Positions 46,363 through 55,836 are shown, counted from the stretch's first letter. The stretch is 64,000 bases of DNA from Hymenobacter frigidus (GCF_014640435.1 NZ_BMGY01000002.1:62001-126000), one strand, 5' to 3'. Notes: generated from the sequence alone by a model not told the origin. Numbers and translations are program-made.

Positions 46363-47640
46363 TTAGGTTTTCTGCTTCTTCTTTTTGGCCGCTGGAAACA
46401 GGATATTATTCAATATCAGGCGGTAGCCGGGCGAGTTGGGGTGCAGGGCCAGGTCCGTCGGCTCTTCGCCCACCAAATGCTGATAGTCTTCGGGGTCGTG
46501 GCCGCCATAAAAGGTCCAAGTGCCTTTTCCCAACGTGCCGTGAATGTAGCGGGCCTCCCCGGTCTGCTTGGTTTCGCCCATCGAAATGACGTCGGACTTG
46601 ATGAGGTTTTTGCGGAAAGCCGTGGTTTGGCCCATGAAGCCGTGAATGGTTTTCTCGTGGTTTTGGCAGAGCATGGTGGGCACCGGGTCGTACTTGGCCG
46701 AAAACGTGAAGAGCGAGAAGTAGTCGTTCTGCTCGCCCAGGCCGCGCTCGTTGGGCTGCATGTCGATGTTAGAGTACTCGTACTCGTAGGGATTGCGCGT
46801 CAGCTGGAAATTCTGAAAAGCCAGGCAGCGGTTGTAGTTGAGCTTGGACTGGGCCTGGGGGTCGGCGGGGTCGCCGTCGTACATCGTTTCCACCAGGTCC
46901 ACGCCCAGGCCGGCCAGGGCAATGTCGTAGCTGTCGGTAGCCGAGCACATGGCAAACAGGAAGCCGCCGCCGGCGATAAACTCCTGCATTTTCACGGCCA
47001 CAGTGGCTTTCATCTGGCTCACTTTGGCAAAACCGTTGCGCTTGGCGGCGGCTTCGGCGTCGCGCACCTGCTGCTGGTACCAGGGGTAGGAGCGGTACAC
47101 GGCGTAGAACTTGCCGTACTCGCCGGTAAAATCTTCGTGGTGCAGGTGCAGCCAGTCGTACTTGGGGAGGGCACCGGCCAGCACTTCATCGTCGTAAATC
47201 TGGGTGTAAGGAATTTCGGCGTAGGCCAATACCATCGTCACGGCATCGTCCCAGGGCTGCTTGCCCTTGGGCGTGTACACCGCAATTTTGGGCACCTTTT
47301 CCAGCTTCATTACGTCCATGTTGGCGTTCGGCTCGGCTATTTCCTGCAGAATGCCGGTGTACTGGGCTTCGCTGATAACCTGAAAGGTGACGCCGCGCAC
47401 GGCCAGCTCATTTTCGGCCCCGGGCGTGGTTTCGAACGCGAACGAGCCGCCCCGGTAGTTCAGCAGCCAGTCGACGGGCACCTCCCGCTGGAGCAGCCAA
47501 AAGGCCACCCCGTAAGCCTTGAGGCATTCTTTTTGGGTGTTATCCATCGGGATGAACACGTGGTTGGCGCGGGCCGCCAAGGGCGCGGCCACGCCGGCTA
47601 CAGCCAGCAGCAGAACGAGCAGAAGACGCTTAAGCAGCAT
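46363..47640 (-). CDS. Exported Bacteroidota protein of the type often labelled asparagine synthetase B
   Basis: 425 residues with a clear signal peptide (RLLLVLLLAVAGVAAPLAARA). The mature part starts with HVFIPMDNTQKECLKAYGVA and contains PVDWLLNYRGGSF. The later part has AAGGGFLFAMCSATDSYD-like glycine/Cys elements (IAGGGFLFAMCSATDSYDIA) of a glutamine-amidotransferase-like fold, and GGHDPEDYQH near the end. The common name looks misleading: there is no N-terminal Cys nucleophile and no ATP pyrophosphatase motif. Its true role is unknown. Confidence 0.82.
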   Translation of the reverse strand: MLLKRLLLVLLLAVAGVAAPLAARANHVFIPMDNTQKECLKAYGVAFWLLQREVPVDWLLNYRGGSFAFETTPGAENELAVRGVTFQVISEAQYTGILQEIAEPNANMDVMKLEKVPKIAVYTPKGKQPWDDAVTMVLAYAEIPYTQIYDDEVLAGALPKYDWLHLHHEDFTGEYGKFYAVYRSYPWYQQQVRDAEAAAKRNGFAKVSQMKATVAVKMQEFIAGGGFLFAMCSATDSYDIALAGLGVDLVETMYDGDPADPQAQSKLNYNRCLAFQNFQLTRNPYEYEYSNIDMQPNERGLGEQNDYFSLFTFSAKYDPVPTMLCQNHEKTIHGFMGQTTAFRKNLIKSDVISMGETKQTGEARYIHGTLGKGTWTFYGGHDPEDYQHLVGEEPTDLALHPNSPGYRLILNNILFPAAKKKKQKT

Positions 47641-47815
47641 ATTTAGGGGAGAAATAATGGCACCGAACCAACGAGGTTTGTGGGGCAGTGGTTCAAGTTA
47701 AGCGCCGCCCAACGAACTTTGGGCAGTTGCGCCGGGCCCGCCGTCGGCGCAGGGCCGGCGCAACCGGCTATTTCCCTCTCCACGATTATTCAGCCCCCGG
47801 CTGTAATCACCGACT

Positions 47816-49054
47816 ATGAGTCCCTTCGAAAACGTTCGCGAAGCCTTCCGTTCCATCCGCACCAACCTGCTGCGCACCATCCTCACGGCCCTTATTCTCA
47901 GCATTGGCCTGTTTGCGCTGGTCGGCATTCTCACCGGCATCGATGCCATGAAGAATTCGCTCTCGGAAACCTTCGCCAGCCTGGGTGCCAACTCGTTCGA
48001 GCTGCACGCCAAGGGCTACAGCAATCGCGGCCGGCGCGGCGGGGTGCAGGCGCGGCAGTACCCGCCCATCAGCTATTTCCAGGCCAGGCAATACAAGAAA
48101 GCCATGGGCGACGAAGCCCAGGTAGGCGTGTCGGCCTTCATTGCCGGGGCCGTGGAAATGAAAGCCAGCGGCATTAAAACCAATCCCAACATGCAGGTCA
48201 TTGCGGGCGATGAGAATTACCTTAAAATTCAGGGCTACAACCTGGCCGAAGGACGCACCTTCTCGCAAACCGAGCTCAATAGCGGAGCCAACGTGCTGAT
48301 TGTGGGCGATGAAATTCGCCTCAAGCTGTTTCCCAAGCAGAGTCCGGTGGGCCAGTACGTGGCTGCCCTGGGCCGCCGGTTTCTCATTGTGGGCCTGTTG
48401 GAAAAGAGCGGTGCCAGCATGGGCGGCGGCGGGGCCGACCGCCTGGCCCTAGTACCCCTCGAAACCGGCAACCACATGCCCCGGCAGCGGGCGCTCTCCT
48501 TCGACATCAAGACCGCCACTGACCAGTCTGGAACCCTGAATTTTGTGATGGGCCAGGCCACCGGCATCATGCGGGCCGTGCGGCAGGACAAATTGGGCCG
48601 GCCAGACAGCTTCGTGGTGGAAAGCAGCGAGTCACTGGCTTCGTCGCTGGATTCTATTTCGGGCAAAGTGCGGGTAGGGGGCAGCATCATGGCCTTTATC
48701 ACGCTACTCGGGGCCAGCATCGCCCTCATGAACATCATGCTGGTATCGGTGACCGAGCGCACCCGCGAAATCGGTATCCGCAAGGCGCTGGGGGCTACGG
48801 CCAAGCAAATCCGTCTGCAGTTTTTGATTGAGGCCATCGTCATCTGCTTGTTGGGTGGCACGTTGGGCATTATCCTCGGTGTGCTGGGCGGCAACGCTGT
48901 GGCCAAGTTCGTCGGCTCCGGTTCGTTCCTCGTGCCGTGGGTTTGGATGATTGTGGGCCTCGTTATCTGCGTGGGCGTAGGGCTGGCCTCGGGCTACTAT
49001 CCTGCCAGCAAGGCTGCCGCTCTGGACCCGATTGATTCGCTACGCTACGAATAA
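47816..49054 (+). CDS. MacB-type ABC transporter permease
   Basis: 412 residues. One N-terminal transmembrane helix (LRTILTALILSIGLFALVGI), a periplasmic domain of about 230 residues, then three C-terminal helices of the FtsX domain with TERTREIGIRKALGAT. This is the four-helix MacB/LolC architecture that transduces force rather than forming a channel. No ATP-binding subunit lies next to it, so it must pair with a distant ATPase. Substrate unknown. Confidence 0.93.
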   Translation: MSPFENVREAFRSIRTNLLRTILTALILSIGLFALVGILTGIDAMKNSLSETFASLGANSFELHAKGYSNRGRRGGVQARQYPPISYFQARQYKKAMGDEAQVGVSAFIAGAVEMKASGIKTNPNMQVIAGDENYLKIQGYNLAEGRTFSQTELNSGANVLIVGDEIRLKLFPKQSPVGQYVAALGRRFLIVGLLEKSGASMGGGGADRLALVPLETGNHMPRQRALSFDIKTATDQSGTLNFVMGQATGIMRAVRQDKLGRPDSFVVESSESLASSLDSISGKVRVGGSIMAFITLLGASIALMNIMLVSVTERTREIGIRKALGATAKQIRLQFLIEAIVICLLGGTLGIILGVLGGNAVAKFVGSGSFLVPWVWMIVGLVICVGVGLASGYYPASKAAALDPIDSLRYE

Positions 49055-49090
49055 ATAACGCCTTGGCCTGAGCGGCCTTTGGCCCAAAGC

Positions 49091-49144
49091 AAAGCCCCGC
49101 AAGAGTGAGCCGATATTGCTTCGGACTATTCTTGCGGGGCTTTT
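49091..49144 (+). terminator. Terminator of the ABC permease gene
   Basis: AAAGCCCCGCAAGA / TCTTGCGGGGCTTTT stem with a 25-base loop, 36 bases after the stop. Confidence 0.85.
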
Positions 49145-49205
49145 CTGTGGATATGTGTCAATTGCCAAATAAGTCGTTAATGCGGACTGCTAAGAGGGTT
49201 CTTTA

Positions 49206-49236
49206 TACATTTGCACAACTACTCATTTGTGCAAAT
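49206..49236 (+). promoter_or_regulatory. Promoter and perfect operator palindrome of the HTH gene
   Basis: TACATTTG at 49206-49213 is an exact -7 element. Overlapping it, ATTTGCACAA (49209-49218) and TTGTGCAAAT (49227-49236) form a perfect 10-bp inverted repeat with an 8-base spacer, ending three bases before the ATG. The position predicts autorepression by the encoded regulator. Confidence 0.75.
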
Positions 49237-49239
49237 ACC

Positions 49240-50034
49240 ATGGTTGCCTCCGCTATAGTTCCCATCGACCAACGCTTTGCGCAGCTTATCAAGCAGTTTG
49301 GCTTGACTAAAAACAGCTTTGCAATTTCGCTGGGCAAAACGGCGAGCGTGGTTCAGCACCTCATCGATGGGCGGAATAAGCCCGGTTATGACTTGCTTTG
49401 CAAAGTTTTTGAAATTTATCCAAATGTGTCGCGCGACTGGCTGCTGCTTGGTCGCGGACCCATGCTGGTGAGCGGCGAACACGCGCCAAAACCAGTTGCC
49501 GTTGCGCCGCTAGTCGCGGCTGAGCCACCGCTGGAACCCATTGATTTGACCGATGTAGAAGTGCCGGTTCAGCGTCGGGCCGGGGCAGGCGTAGCGGGTT
49601 CCCGCCTTCAGCCCGCTGAAATAACGGCCACCCTGGTGCTGGCGGCTGCGGTAGCTCAGCCCGCCCGCGCCACCGCGTCGGTACCCCACGAAGCTGCCGA
49701 AATTCCGCGTCCGAATCAGGAAGCTGAGCTAGCGGCGTCGCCCGCTGCATCGCCAGTTCCCGAAGTCGCGGCCGGGGCTCCGGCGTCGGCCCGGTTTACG
49801 CCATTTCCCGAGGCGACCGTTACCCCAGTTGCTGCCACGGCACCAGTTGCGGTGGCTTCACCTGTGCAGGCGGCACCCACTGGCGTTTCCCCCGAGGTTT
49901 ATGTGACGGCTGCCTTGCATGCCCAGCACCTGCAGCACCAATTGGCGCTGGCTGAAATACGCAACCAGCACTTGGTGGAGCAGCAGCAAATGCTGCGTGA
50001 AATGCTGGCCATGGCTCGGCAGGCCATGGTTTAG
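49240..50034 (+). CDS. XRE/CI-like helix-turn-helix regulator with disordered linker and coiled-coil tail
   Basis: 264 residues. An N-terminal HTH of the phage-repressor type (about 8-70, FGLTKNSFAISLGKTASVVQ then DWLLLGRGPML). The next 130 residues are Ala/Pro/Val-rich and probably disordered. The last 50 form an amphipathic helix (QHQLALAEIRNQHLVEQQQM) likely to mediate oligomerisation. Start ATG 49240 follows the operator. A longer in-frame extension crosses the promoter and a terminator and is rejected. Convergent with mtaB, overlapping it by four bases. Confidence 0.85.
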   Translation: MVASAIVPIDQRFAQLIKQFGLTKNSFAISLGKTASVVQHLIDGRNKPGYDLLCKVFEIYPNVSRDWLLLGRGPMLVSGEHAPKPVAVAPLVAAEPPLEPIDLTDVEVPVQRRAGAGVAGSRLQPAEITATLVLAAAVAQPARATASVPHEAAEIPRPNQEAELAASPAASPVPEVAAGAPASARFTPFPEATVTPVAATAPVAVASPVQAAPTGVSPEVYVTAALHAQHLQHQLALAEIRNQHLVEQQQMLREMLAMARQAMV

Positions 50035-51365
50035 GCAAACACACCCATTTCTTCGGCCTCCATCAACCCGAAAGCATTTACGCTGGTCAGGCGTAGCAGC
50101 TTCAGCTCGCCCACCAGCAGGGGGTCGTACTTCGCCACCACGCGGATGTAATTGGGCGTGAAGCCTTCCATGTAGCCGTCGGTCACGTCGTCTTCAAAAA
50201 GCACTTCGGTTTCCAGGCCAAGGTGTTGCTCATAGAAAAACCGCTTTTTCTTCTCTGACAAGCTGCGCAGCTGGGTGGTGCGCTCGTGCCGCACCCGGTC
50301 CTGCACCCGGCCGGGCAGGGTGGGGGCCAGCGTATCGGGCCGCTCCGAGTAGGGAAACACGTGCAGGTAGCTGATGGGCAGTTCGTTCAGAAAATTGTAC
50401 GTGTCCAGAAAATCCGCATCCGTTTCGCCCGGAAACCCCACAATCACATCAACCCCAATGCAGGCGTGCGGCATCAGCTCTTTGATGCGGGCCACGCGGC
50501 TGGCGTAGAGCGCCCGCTTGTAGCGGCGGCGCATCAGGCTCAGAATCTTGTCGGAGCCGCTTTGCAGCGGGATGTGGAAGTGCGGCATGAAGCGCGCCGA
50601 AGCGGCCACGGTGTCCAGAATCTCGTCGGTGAGCAGGTTGGGCTCGCAGCTGCTGATGCGGAACCGGCGGATACCGGCCACGCTATCCAGGGCTCCGACC
50701 AGCTGGGTGAAATCTTCGCGGCGCTCGCGCTCGGCACCTTGCAGACCGAAATCGCCGAGGTTGACGCCGGTGAGCACAATTTCCTTCACGCCGGTTTCGG
50801 CCAGGGCTGCGACGCGCGCTACCACGCTGGCGATGCTGCCGGAGCGGCTGCCGCCACGCGCCAGCGGAATGGTGCAAAAGGAGCAGGAGTAGTCGCAGCC
50901 GTCCTGCACTTTGAGGAAGGTGCGGGTGCGGTCGCCGAACGAGTGCGCGGCGTGAAACTCGGTAGCTTCGGCAATGGGCGAGGCGTACACCTGGCCCGGC
51001 TGGCCAGCGGCAGGCTTCTTGAAATCAGCCAGAATATCAACCAGCATGAACTTCTCGGCCGCGCCCAGCACGGCGCTCACGCCGGGAATGTTGGCAATTT
51101 CCTGGGGCTTGAGCTGGGCATAGCAGCCCACAATGGCCACAAATGCTTCGGGATTGTGCTTCAGGGCCTGCTGCACCACCTTCCGGCACTTGCGGTCGGC
51201 GTGGTCGGTGACGGAGCAGGTATTGATGACGTAGAGGTCGGCCCCGGCTTCGAAGGGGATTTTCTGGAAGCCTTTTTCCTCAAACTGCCGGCCAATGGCC
51301 GAGGTTTCGGAAAAGTTGAGCTTGCAGCCGAGGGTGTAAAAGGCAACGGATTGGGGGGTAGTCAT
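50031..51365 (-). CDS. mtaB: tRNA t6A37 methylthiotransferase
   Basis: 444 residues, the MtaB branch of the MiaB/RimO family. UPF0004 domain (YTLGCKLNFSETSAI, INTCSVTDHADRKCR, VGCYAQL), radical SAM site CDYSCSFCTIPLARGGSRS and a C-terminal TRAM-like region. It adds a methylthio group to t6A37 in tRNAs reading ANN codons. Second methylthiotransferase in the window after miaB. An exact -7 box ends seven bases before the ATG. Confidence 0.95.
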   Translation of the reverse strand: MTTPQSVAFYTLGCKLNFSETSAIGRQFEEKGFQKIPFEAGADLYVINTCSVTDHADRKCRKVVQQALKHNPEAFVAIVGCYAQLKPQEIANIPGVSAVLGAAEKFMLVDILADFKKPAAGQPGQVYASPIAEATEFHAAHSFGDRTRTFLKVQDGCDYSCSFCTIPLARGGSRSGSIASVVARVAALAETGVKEIVLTGVNLGDFGLQGAERERREDFTQLVGALDSVAGIRRFRISSCEPNLLTDEILDTVAASARFMPHFHIPLQSGSDKILSLMRRRYKRALYASRVARIKELMPHACIGVDVIVGFPGETDADFLDTYNFLNELPISYLHVFPYSERPDTLAPTLPGRVQDRVRHERTTQLRSLSEKKKRFFYEQHLGLETEVLFEDDVTDGYMEGFTPNYIRVVAKYDPLLVGELKLLRLTSVNAFGLMEAEEMGVFA

Positions 51366-51372
51366 GGCCCCA

Positions 51373-51380
51373 CAAAGGTA
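51373..51380 (-). promoter_or_regulatory. mtaB -7 promoter element, very close to the start codon
   Basis: TACCTTTG on the minus strand, exact TAnnTTTG, with seven bases between it and the mtaB ATG at 51365. Transcription would begin at or just before the start codon. Confidence 0.55.
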
Positions 51381-51396
51381 AGGCCGGGCTGCGGAC

Positions 51397-53259
51397 CTAC
51401 TTGCGGGCGAAATCTTCCAATGAAACCTGCTGCATCGCCTGGCTCAACTGCAGCTGGGCATCGGTCACGGCGGGGTCGCGCTCCCACACTTGGCGGCTCA
51501 CGTTATCGAAGGTAATCGTGCCGTTTGGCGTCACCGAGCCAAACCCGTTGTTGAAGCAGTAGTAGGCGAAGGGCACCGCATGGGGCACGAGCAGGTCGCG
51601 GCTCCAGTGGAAGGCGGCGGCCGGCAGCTGCAGCTGGTGGAGCAGCGTGGCCGCTACATCGGTTTGCGAGCCCAGGGTTGAAATAATTCGGCCCCGGGCC
51701 TCGGGCCGCAGCGCGCCGCCCGCCAGCAGCAACGGAATTTTGAACTTGGCCGGGCTTTGGTTGGAGGAGTTGCCGGGCAGTACGTGGCCGTGGTCAGCTA
51801 CCAATACTATCAGCGTGTGAGCGTACCAGGGCTGCTGGCGGGCCTGGCGTAGAAACTGGCCCAGCGTGGCGTCGGTGTAGGCTACCGAGTTCCGAAACAG
51901 GTCGGCTTCATTGGTGCTGGGGTAGCGCGGCTTCATGGGCACCTCGAAGGGCTCGTGGCTGCTCAGGGTGAAGGCCGTGACGAAGAAAGGCTGCGGCTGC
52001 TGCTTCAGGTCACTCAGCACTCGGCTGAATAATGCCCCATCGTGCGCGCCCCATTTTGAGTTCTGGTCGGCCGCAGCAAAGTCATTGCGCTCGGTGAGTT
52101 GGTCGTACCCGGCCGTTTGCAGGTAGCTTTTCATGTTGGCGAACGCCAGCTCACCGCCGTAGTAATAGCGCGAGCTATAGCCCGCTGCCGTCAGCGAGCG
52201 GCACAGGTGGGGCAGGTGCTCGTTTTTGCGTGGGAACTTGATAATGCTGGTTGTGGGCTGGTTGGGGTAGCCCGATAGCAGCGATACCAGCCCTTTTTGG
52301 CTGCGGTCGCCGGCCGCGTAGATATTATTGAACAATACTCCCGTCCGGGCCAGGCTGTCCAGGTTTGGCGTCACGCCGACTTCGCCCCCCACGCTGCCCA
52401 CCAGCTTGGCCGTGAAGCTTTCCAGGATGATGAACAGCACATTGGGCCGGGCTTCGGCCAGGATGGAAGCCGAAGAATCGGCCGGGGCCGGCTTCCCCAC
52501 GGCGCGCGGGTAGATAGTTGCTACCAGCCGCCGGGCCGTACTATCGGCCATAAAAGGCTGTGGCGGGCGCTCGGCGGCCCGCAGCACCAGCGCACTCATC
52601 AGGTTCCAAGGAGCGTTGACGGCTGCGTGATTGGCAAAGGCAATGCGGGAAAAATACACGTCGCTTTGATTCACCGGAATCTGCTGCGTGCCCCCGCGCA
52701 ACGGCACTACCAGCAGCGTGGCGTAGAGCAGGGCCGCCAACGTGGCCCGGCCGCGTCCAAACCAAGCGGGTAGTGGCGCAAGGTGCCCCGCTACTTTTCT
52801 GTAAAGCCACCAGCCGCCACCCACCAGGGTTAGCAGTGCCAACGCCAGCAGCAGCAGCGGCGCGCTGCCCGCCGACGCGGCCATTTCAGTCGGTGAGTTG
52901 AGGTATTGTAGCGGTGTATCATCAAGCCGAAACCCCCAGGCGCGGTACAGTTCAAGGTCGGCCGTAATCAGCAGCGCCAGTACAATGCCAATTGCCGCCG
53001 TATAACCGCTCACCAAACGCTGCACCGGAAACCGGGGGAACAAGCTGCCTATTACAAGGAGTAAGAACGGCATTAAGCTCACATAAGCCGCCGCCGAAGC
53101 ATCGAGCCGTAGCCCATAGCCAAATGTGCCTAAAATGGTGCCTGCCGGGAGCTGAGCCGTTAGCCCATGTTGATAACCCAAAAAAAGAGCCCGAGCCAGC
53201 CCAAAAAAAAGCAGCCAGAACAAAAAGTAGCGCGGCTGAAACGCAAAGCGGTTTTTCAC
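51397..53259 (-). CDS. LTA-synthase-family membrane sulfatase/phosphotransferase
   Basis: 620 residues. Five N-terminal transmembrane helices (about residues 10-190), then a periplasmic sulfatase-fold domain from about 265 with ILESFTAKLVGS (first metal ligand), the catalytic-loop region AAGDRSQKGL, SSHEPFEVP and LVADHGHVLPG. The family transfers phosphoglycerol or phosphoethanolamine groups; Bacteroidota lack lipoteichoic acid, so the acceptor is probably another glycan or lipid. It is 31 bases upstream of mtaB on the same strand, but mtaB has its own -7 box. Confidence 0.92.
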   Translation of the reverse strand: MKNRFAFQPRYFLFWLLFFGLARALFLGYQHGLTAQLPAGTILGTFGYGLRLDASAAAYVSLMPFLLLVIGSLFPRFPVQRLVSGYTAAIGIVLALLITADLELYRAWGFRLDDTPLQYLNSPTEMAASAGSAPLLLLALALLTLVGGGWWLYRKVAGHLAPLPAWFGRGRATLAALLYATLLVVPLRGGTQQIPVNQSDVYFSRIAFANHAAVNAPWNLMSALVLRAAERPPQPFMADSTARRLVATIYPRAVGKPAPADSSASILAEARPNVLFIILESFTAKLVGSVGGEVGVTPNLDSLARTGVLFNNIYAAGDRSQKGLVSLLSGYPNQPTTSIIKFPRKNEHLPHLCRSLTAAGYSSRYYYGGELAFANMKSYLQTAGYDQLTERNDFAAADQNSKWGAHDGALFSRVLSDLKQQPQPFFVTAFTLSSHEPFEVPMKPRYPSTNEADLFRNSVAYTDATLGQFLRQARQQPWYAHTLIVLVADHGHVLPGNSSNQSPAKFKIPLLLAGGALRPEARGRIISTLGSQTDVAATLLHQLQLPAAAFHWSRDLLVPHAVPFAYYCFNNGFGSVTPNGTITFDNVSRQVWERDPAVTDAQLQLSQAMQQVSLEDFARK

Positions 53260-53263
53260 CCGG

Positions 53264-53271
53264 CAAAGATA
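53264..53271 (-). promoter_or_regulatory. -7 element abutting the LTA-synthase-like start codon
   Basis: TATCTTTG on the minus strand with only four bases before the ATG at 53259. If used, the transcript would be leaderless. Confidence 0.5.
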
Positions 53272-53559
53272 ACCTGTCGGAAGCGCTACCGGAATGACTT
53301 GACTAAGGCAGATTATATAGGTTTGTTACATTAAAACTGGATTATAAATTCTAGCGCAGCCGGCAAGCCACAGCCTCCAAATTTCGAGTATCCATAGAAA
53401 CTAATAGGCTTGCTGTACTCTTGGTGGTAGTGATTGCGCTTGTATGAGGCCTTTTTGTTATGATTTGAGTAAAATACAGGCCGGGAGGGTGTGTGAACAA
53501 GGGGTAATGCGACTGAACGCACAGTTTTTGCTGAAAAAGACCTTTTATTTATAGGTGTG
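53272..53559. other. Intergenic region upstream of glnN
   Basis: A relatively AT-rich divergent region. A minus-strand open frame at 53331-53576 has no family likeness and is treated as chance. Nothing else recognisable. Confidence 0.5.
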
Positions 53560-53592
53560 TTGTTTAGAAAACACATTTACCAATTATCTTTG
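53560..53592 (+). promoter_or_regulatory. glnN promoter
   Basis: TTG at 53560-53562, 22-base spacer, TATCTTTG at 53585-53592 (exact -7). About 54 bases of leader precede the glnN ATG. Confidence 0.65.
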
Positions 53593-53646
53593 CCCTAGTA
53601 GTCCGAATACGTTACCAGTAATCTTAGCCCCGCCGGTTTCCACCAC

Positions 53647-55836
53647 ATGGCCATCCTCCGTTTTAAAGCCCTAGAACTCGTCAATCAGCGTCGCCCCATT
53701 ACGGTGGTGCCGGTTGCCGCGCGTCGCTCCGACAGCTTTGGGCAAAATGTATTCAATCTGGAAGCCATGCGGGCTACCATGCCTGGTGATTATTTTAAGA
53801 AACTGCAGGCCGCCATCAAGCAAGGCGCTACCGTGGAGCGCAACGTGGCCGATGCCGTGGCTTCGGCCATGAAAACCTGGGCTATGGCCAAGGGCGCTAC
53901 CCACTACACGCACTGGTTTCAGCCCCTCACGGGCTCAACTGCTGAAAAGCACGACTCGTTCTTCGACCTGAATTCCGACGGTCGTCCGATTGAAAACTTC
54001 AAAGGCTCCGCGCTGGTGCAGCAGGAGCCCGATGCTTCGTCGTTCCCGAACGGCGGCATTCGCAACACGTTTGAGGCTCGGGGTTACACGGCCTGGGACC
54101 CCACTTCGCCCGCTTTCATCATCGAAACGGTAGGAGCCAAAACGTTGTGTATCCCCACAATTTTCGTGGCCTACACCGGCGAAGCACTCGACTACAAAGC
54201 CCCGCTGCTCAAGTCACTGGCCGTCCTGGAAAAGGCTGCCCTAGAAGTGTGTCAGTATTTCGACAAAGACGTAAGCCGCGTGAACACCACGCTCGGCATT
54301 GAGCAAGAGTATTTTCTGGTCGACAAAGCGCTGTACGACGCCCGTCCTGACCTCGTGATGACCGGCCGCACCTTGTTTGGCCACGCGCCGGCTAAAGGCC
54401 AGCAGCTCGACGACCATTACTTTGGCTCGATTCCGGCCCGGGTGCACGGCTTCATGCTGGAGTTTGAGGAGGAATCTAACCTGCTCGGCATTCCCCTGCG
54501 GACCCGTCACAACGAAGTGGCTCCTAATCAGTTTGAGTGCGCTCCAACTTTTGAGGATGCCAACCTGGCCGTGGACCACAACCAGCTTCTGATGGATGTG
54601 ATGGACCGCGTGGCCGAGCGGCACAACTTCAAAGTGCTGCTGCACGAGAAGCCCTTCGCTGGCGTAAACGGCAGCGGCAAGCACAACAACTGGGCCCTGA
54701 GCACCGATACCGGCGTGAACCTGCTCGCGCCCGGTCGCCGGCCCAAGGAGAACCTGCAATTCCTGGCTTTCCTTATCACCACTATCCAGGCCGTGCATCG
54801 CCACGCCGATTTGCTGCGCTCCAGCATTGCCTCGGCGTCGAACGACCACCGCCTTGGGGCCAACGAAGCCCCGCCGGCCATCATGTCGGTGTTCCTGGGT
54901 TCGATGCTGGACTCGGTGCTCGATGAGTTAGAGCGCACCGCCAAGCTGCCCCTTGATAAGGGTGACAACATTTACCTGAAGCTGGGTATCGATAAGATAC
55001 CCGCGATTCTCCTCGATAACACGGACCGCAACCGGACTTCCCCTTTTGCTTTCACCGGCAATAAGTTTGAGTTGCGCGCCGTGGGCTCATCAGCCAACTG
55101 CTCGTCGGCCATGACGGTGCTTAACACCATTGTTGCCGACCAGCTCATCGACTTTAAGCAGTCGGTGGATGCGCTGATTGAGCAGGGCAAAAAGAAGGAA
55201 GTAGCCATTGTGGAAGTGCTGCGCGAGTACGTGATTTCGTCCAAAGCCATTCGTTTTGAAGGCAACGGCTACTCCGATGAGTGGAAGGAAGAAGCGGCCC
55301 AGCGCGGCCTGAGCAACATTGCGACCACACCCCAGGCGCTCGATGCTATTGTGAACACTAATTCGGCGGCGCTCTTTGCTCGCCACGGGATTTTCTCGGA
55401 GGTGGAGCTGCATGCTCGTCACGAAATTTTGCTGGAGGAATACCAGAAGAAAATTCAGATTGAAAGCCGCGTAATGGGTGATTTGGCCATCAACCACATT
55501 ATTCCCACCGCGCTGGCCTACCAAACCAAGCTGGTGGATAACGTGCGCGGCTTGCGTGAATTGGGCCTCGACGACGAGCACAGCCAGGTGACCGTGGAAA
55601 TGATTAAAGCCATTTCCCGCTACGTATCGACTATCAAAACCACCGCCGACGCCATGACCGAGGCGCGCAAGCAAGCCAACAAGATTGGCGATGCCCGTGC
55701 CAAAGCCGTAGCGTACTGCGAAGAAGTGAAACCAAAATTCGATCCCATCCGCCGCGCCGTTGATAAACTGGAGCAGATGGTGGCCGACGAGGACTGGCCT
55801 CTGGTGAAGTACCGCGAACTATTGTTCAGCCGGTAA
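53647..55836 (+). CDS. glnN: Glutamine synthetase type III
   Basis: 729 residues, the GSIII length and the usual form in Bacteroidota. It makes glutamine from glutamate, ammonia and ATP. Signature regions: THYTHWFQPLTGSTAEKHDS, LGIEQEYFLVD, RHNEVAPNQFECAPTFEDAN, HEKPFAGVNGSGKHNNW and a long C-terminal helical extension. It has a strong promoter upstream and a terminator downstream, so it is a single-gene unit. No GlnK or NtrBC gene is adjacent. Confidence 0.97.
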   Translation: MAILRFKALELVNQRRPITVVPVAARRSDSFGQNVFNLEAMRATMPGDYFKKLQAAIKQGATVERNVADAVASAMKTWAMAKGATHYTHWFQPLTGSTAEKHDSFFDLNSDGRPIENFKGSALVQQEPDASSFPNGGIRNTFEARGYTAWDPTSPAFIIETVGAKTLCIPTIFVAYTGEALDYKAPLLKSLAVLEKAALEVCQYFDKDVSRVNTTLGIEQEYFLVDKALYDARPDLVMTGRTLFGHAPAKGQQLDDHYFGSIPARVHGFMLEFEEESNLLGIPLRTRHNEVAPNQFECAPTFEDANLAVDHNQLLMDVMDRVAERHNFKVLLHEKPFAGVNGSGKHNNWALSTDTGVNLLAPGRRPKENLQFLAFLITTIQAVHRHADLLRSSIASASNDHRLGANEAPPAIMSVFLGSMLDSVLDELERTAKLPLDKGDNIYLKLGIDKIPAILLDNTDRNRTSPFAFTGNKFELRAVGSSANCSSAMTVLNTIVADQLIDFKQSVDALIEQGKKKEVAIVEVLREYVISSKAIRFEGNGYSDEWKEEAAQRGLSNIATTPQALDAIVNTNSAALFARHGIFSEVELHARHEILLEEYQKKIQIESRVMGDLAINHIIPTALAYQTKLVDNVRGLRELGLDDEHSQVTVEMIKAISRYVSTIKTTADAMTEARKQANKIGDARAKAVAYCEEVKPKFDPIRRAVDKLEQMVADEDWPLVKYRELLFSR

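Noticed and set aside
46363-47640. True asparagine synthetase B
   Set aside because: It has a signal peptide and lacks both the N-terminal catalytic Cys and the ATP-pyrophosphatase signature, so only the customary label is noted.
53331-53576. 81-codon minus-strand open frame before glnN
   Set aside because: It overlaps the glnN -33 element, has no family likeness and has unremarkable codon use.
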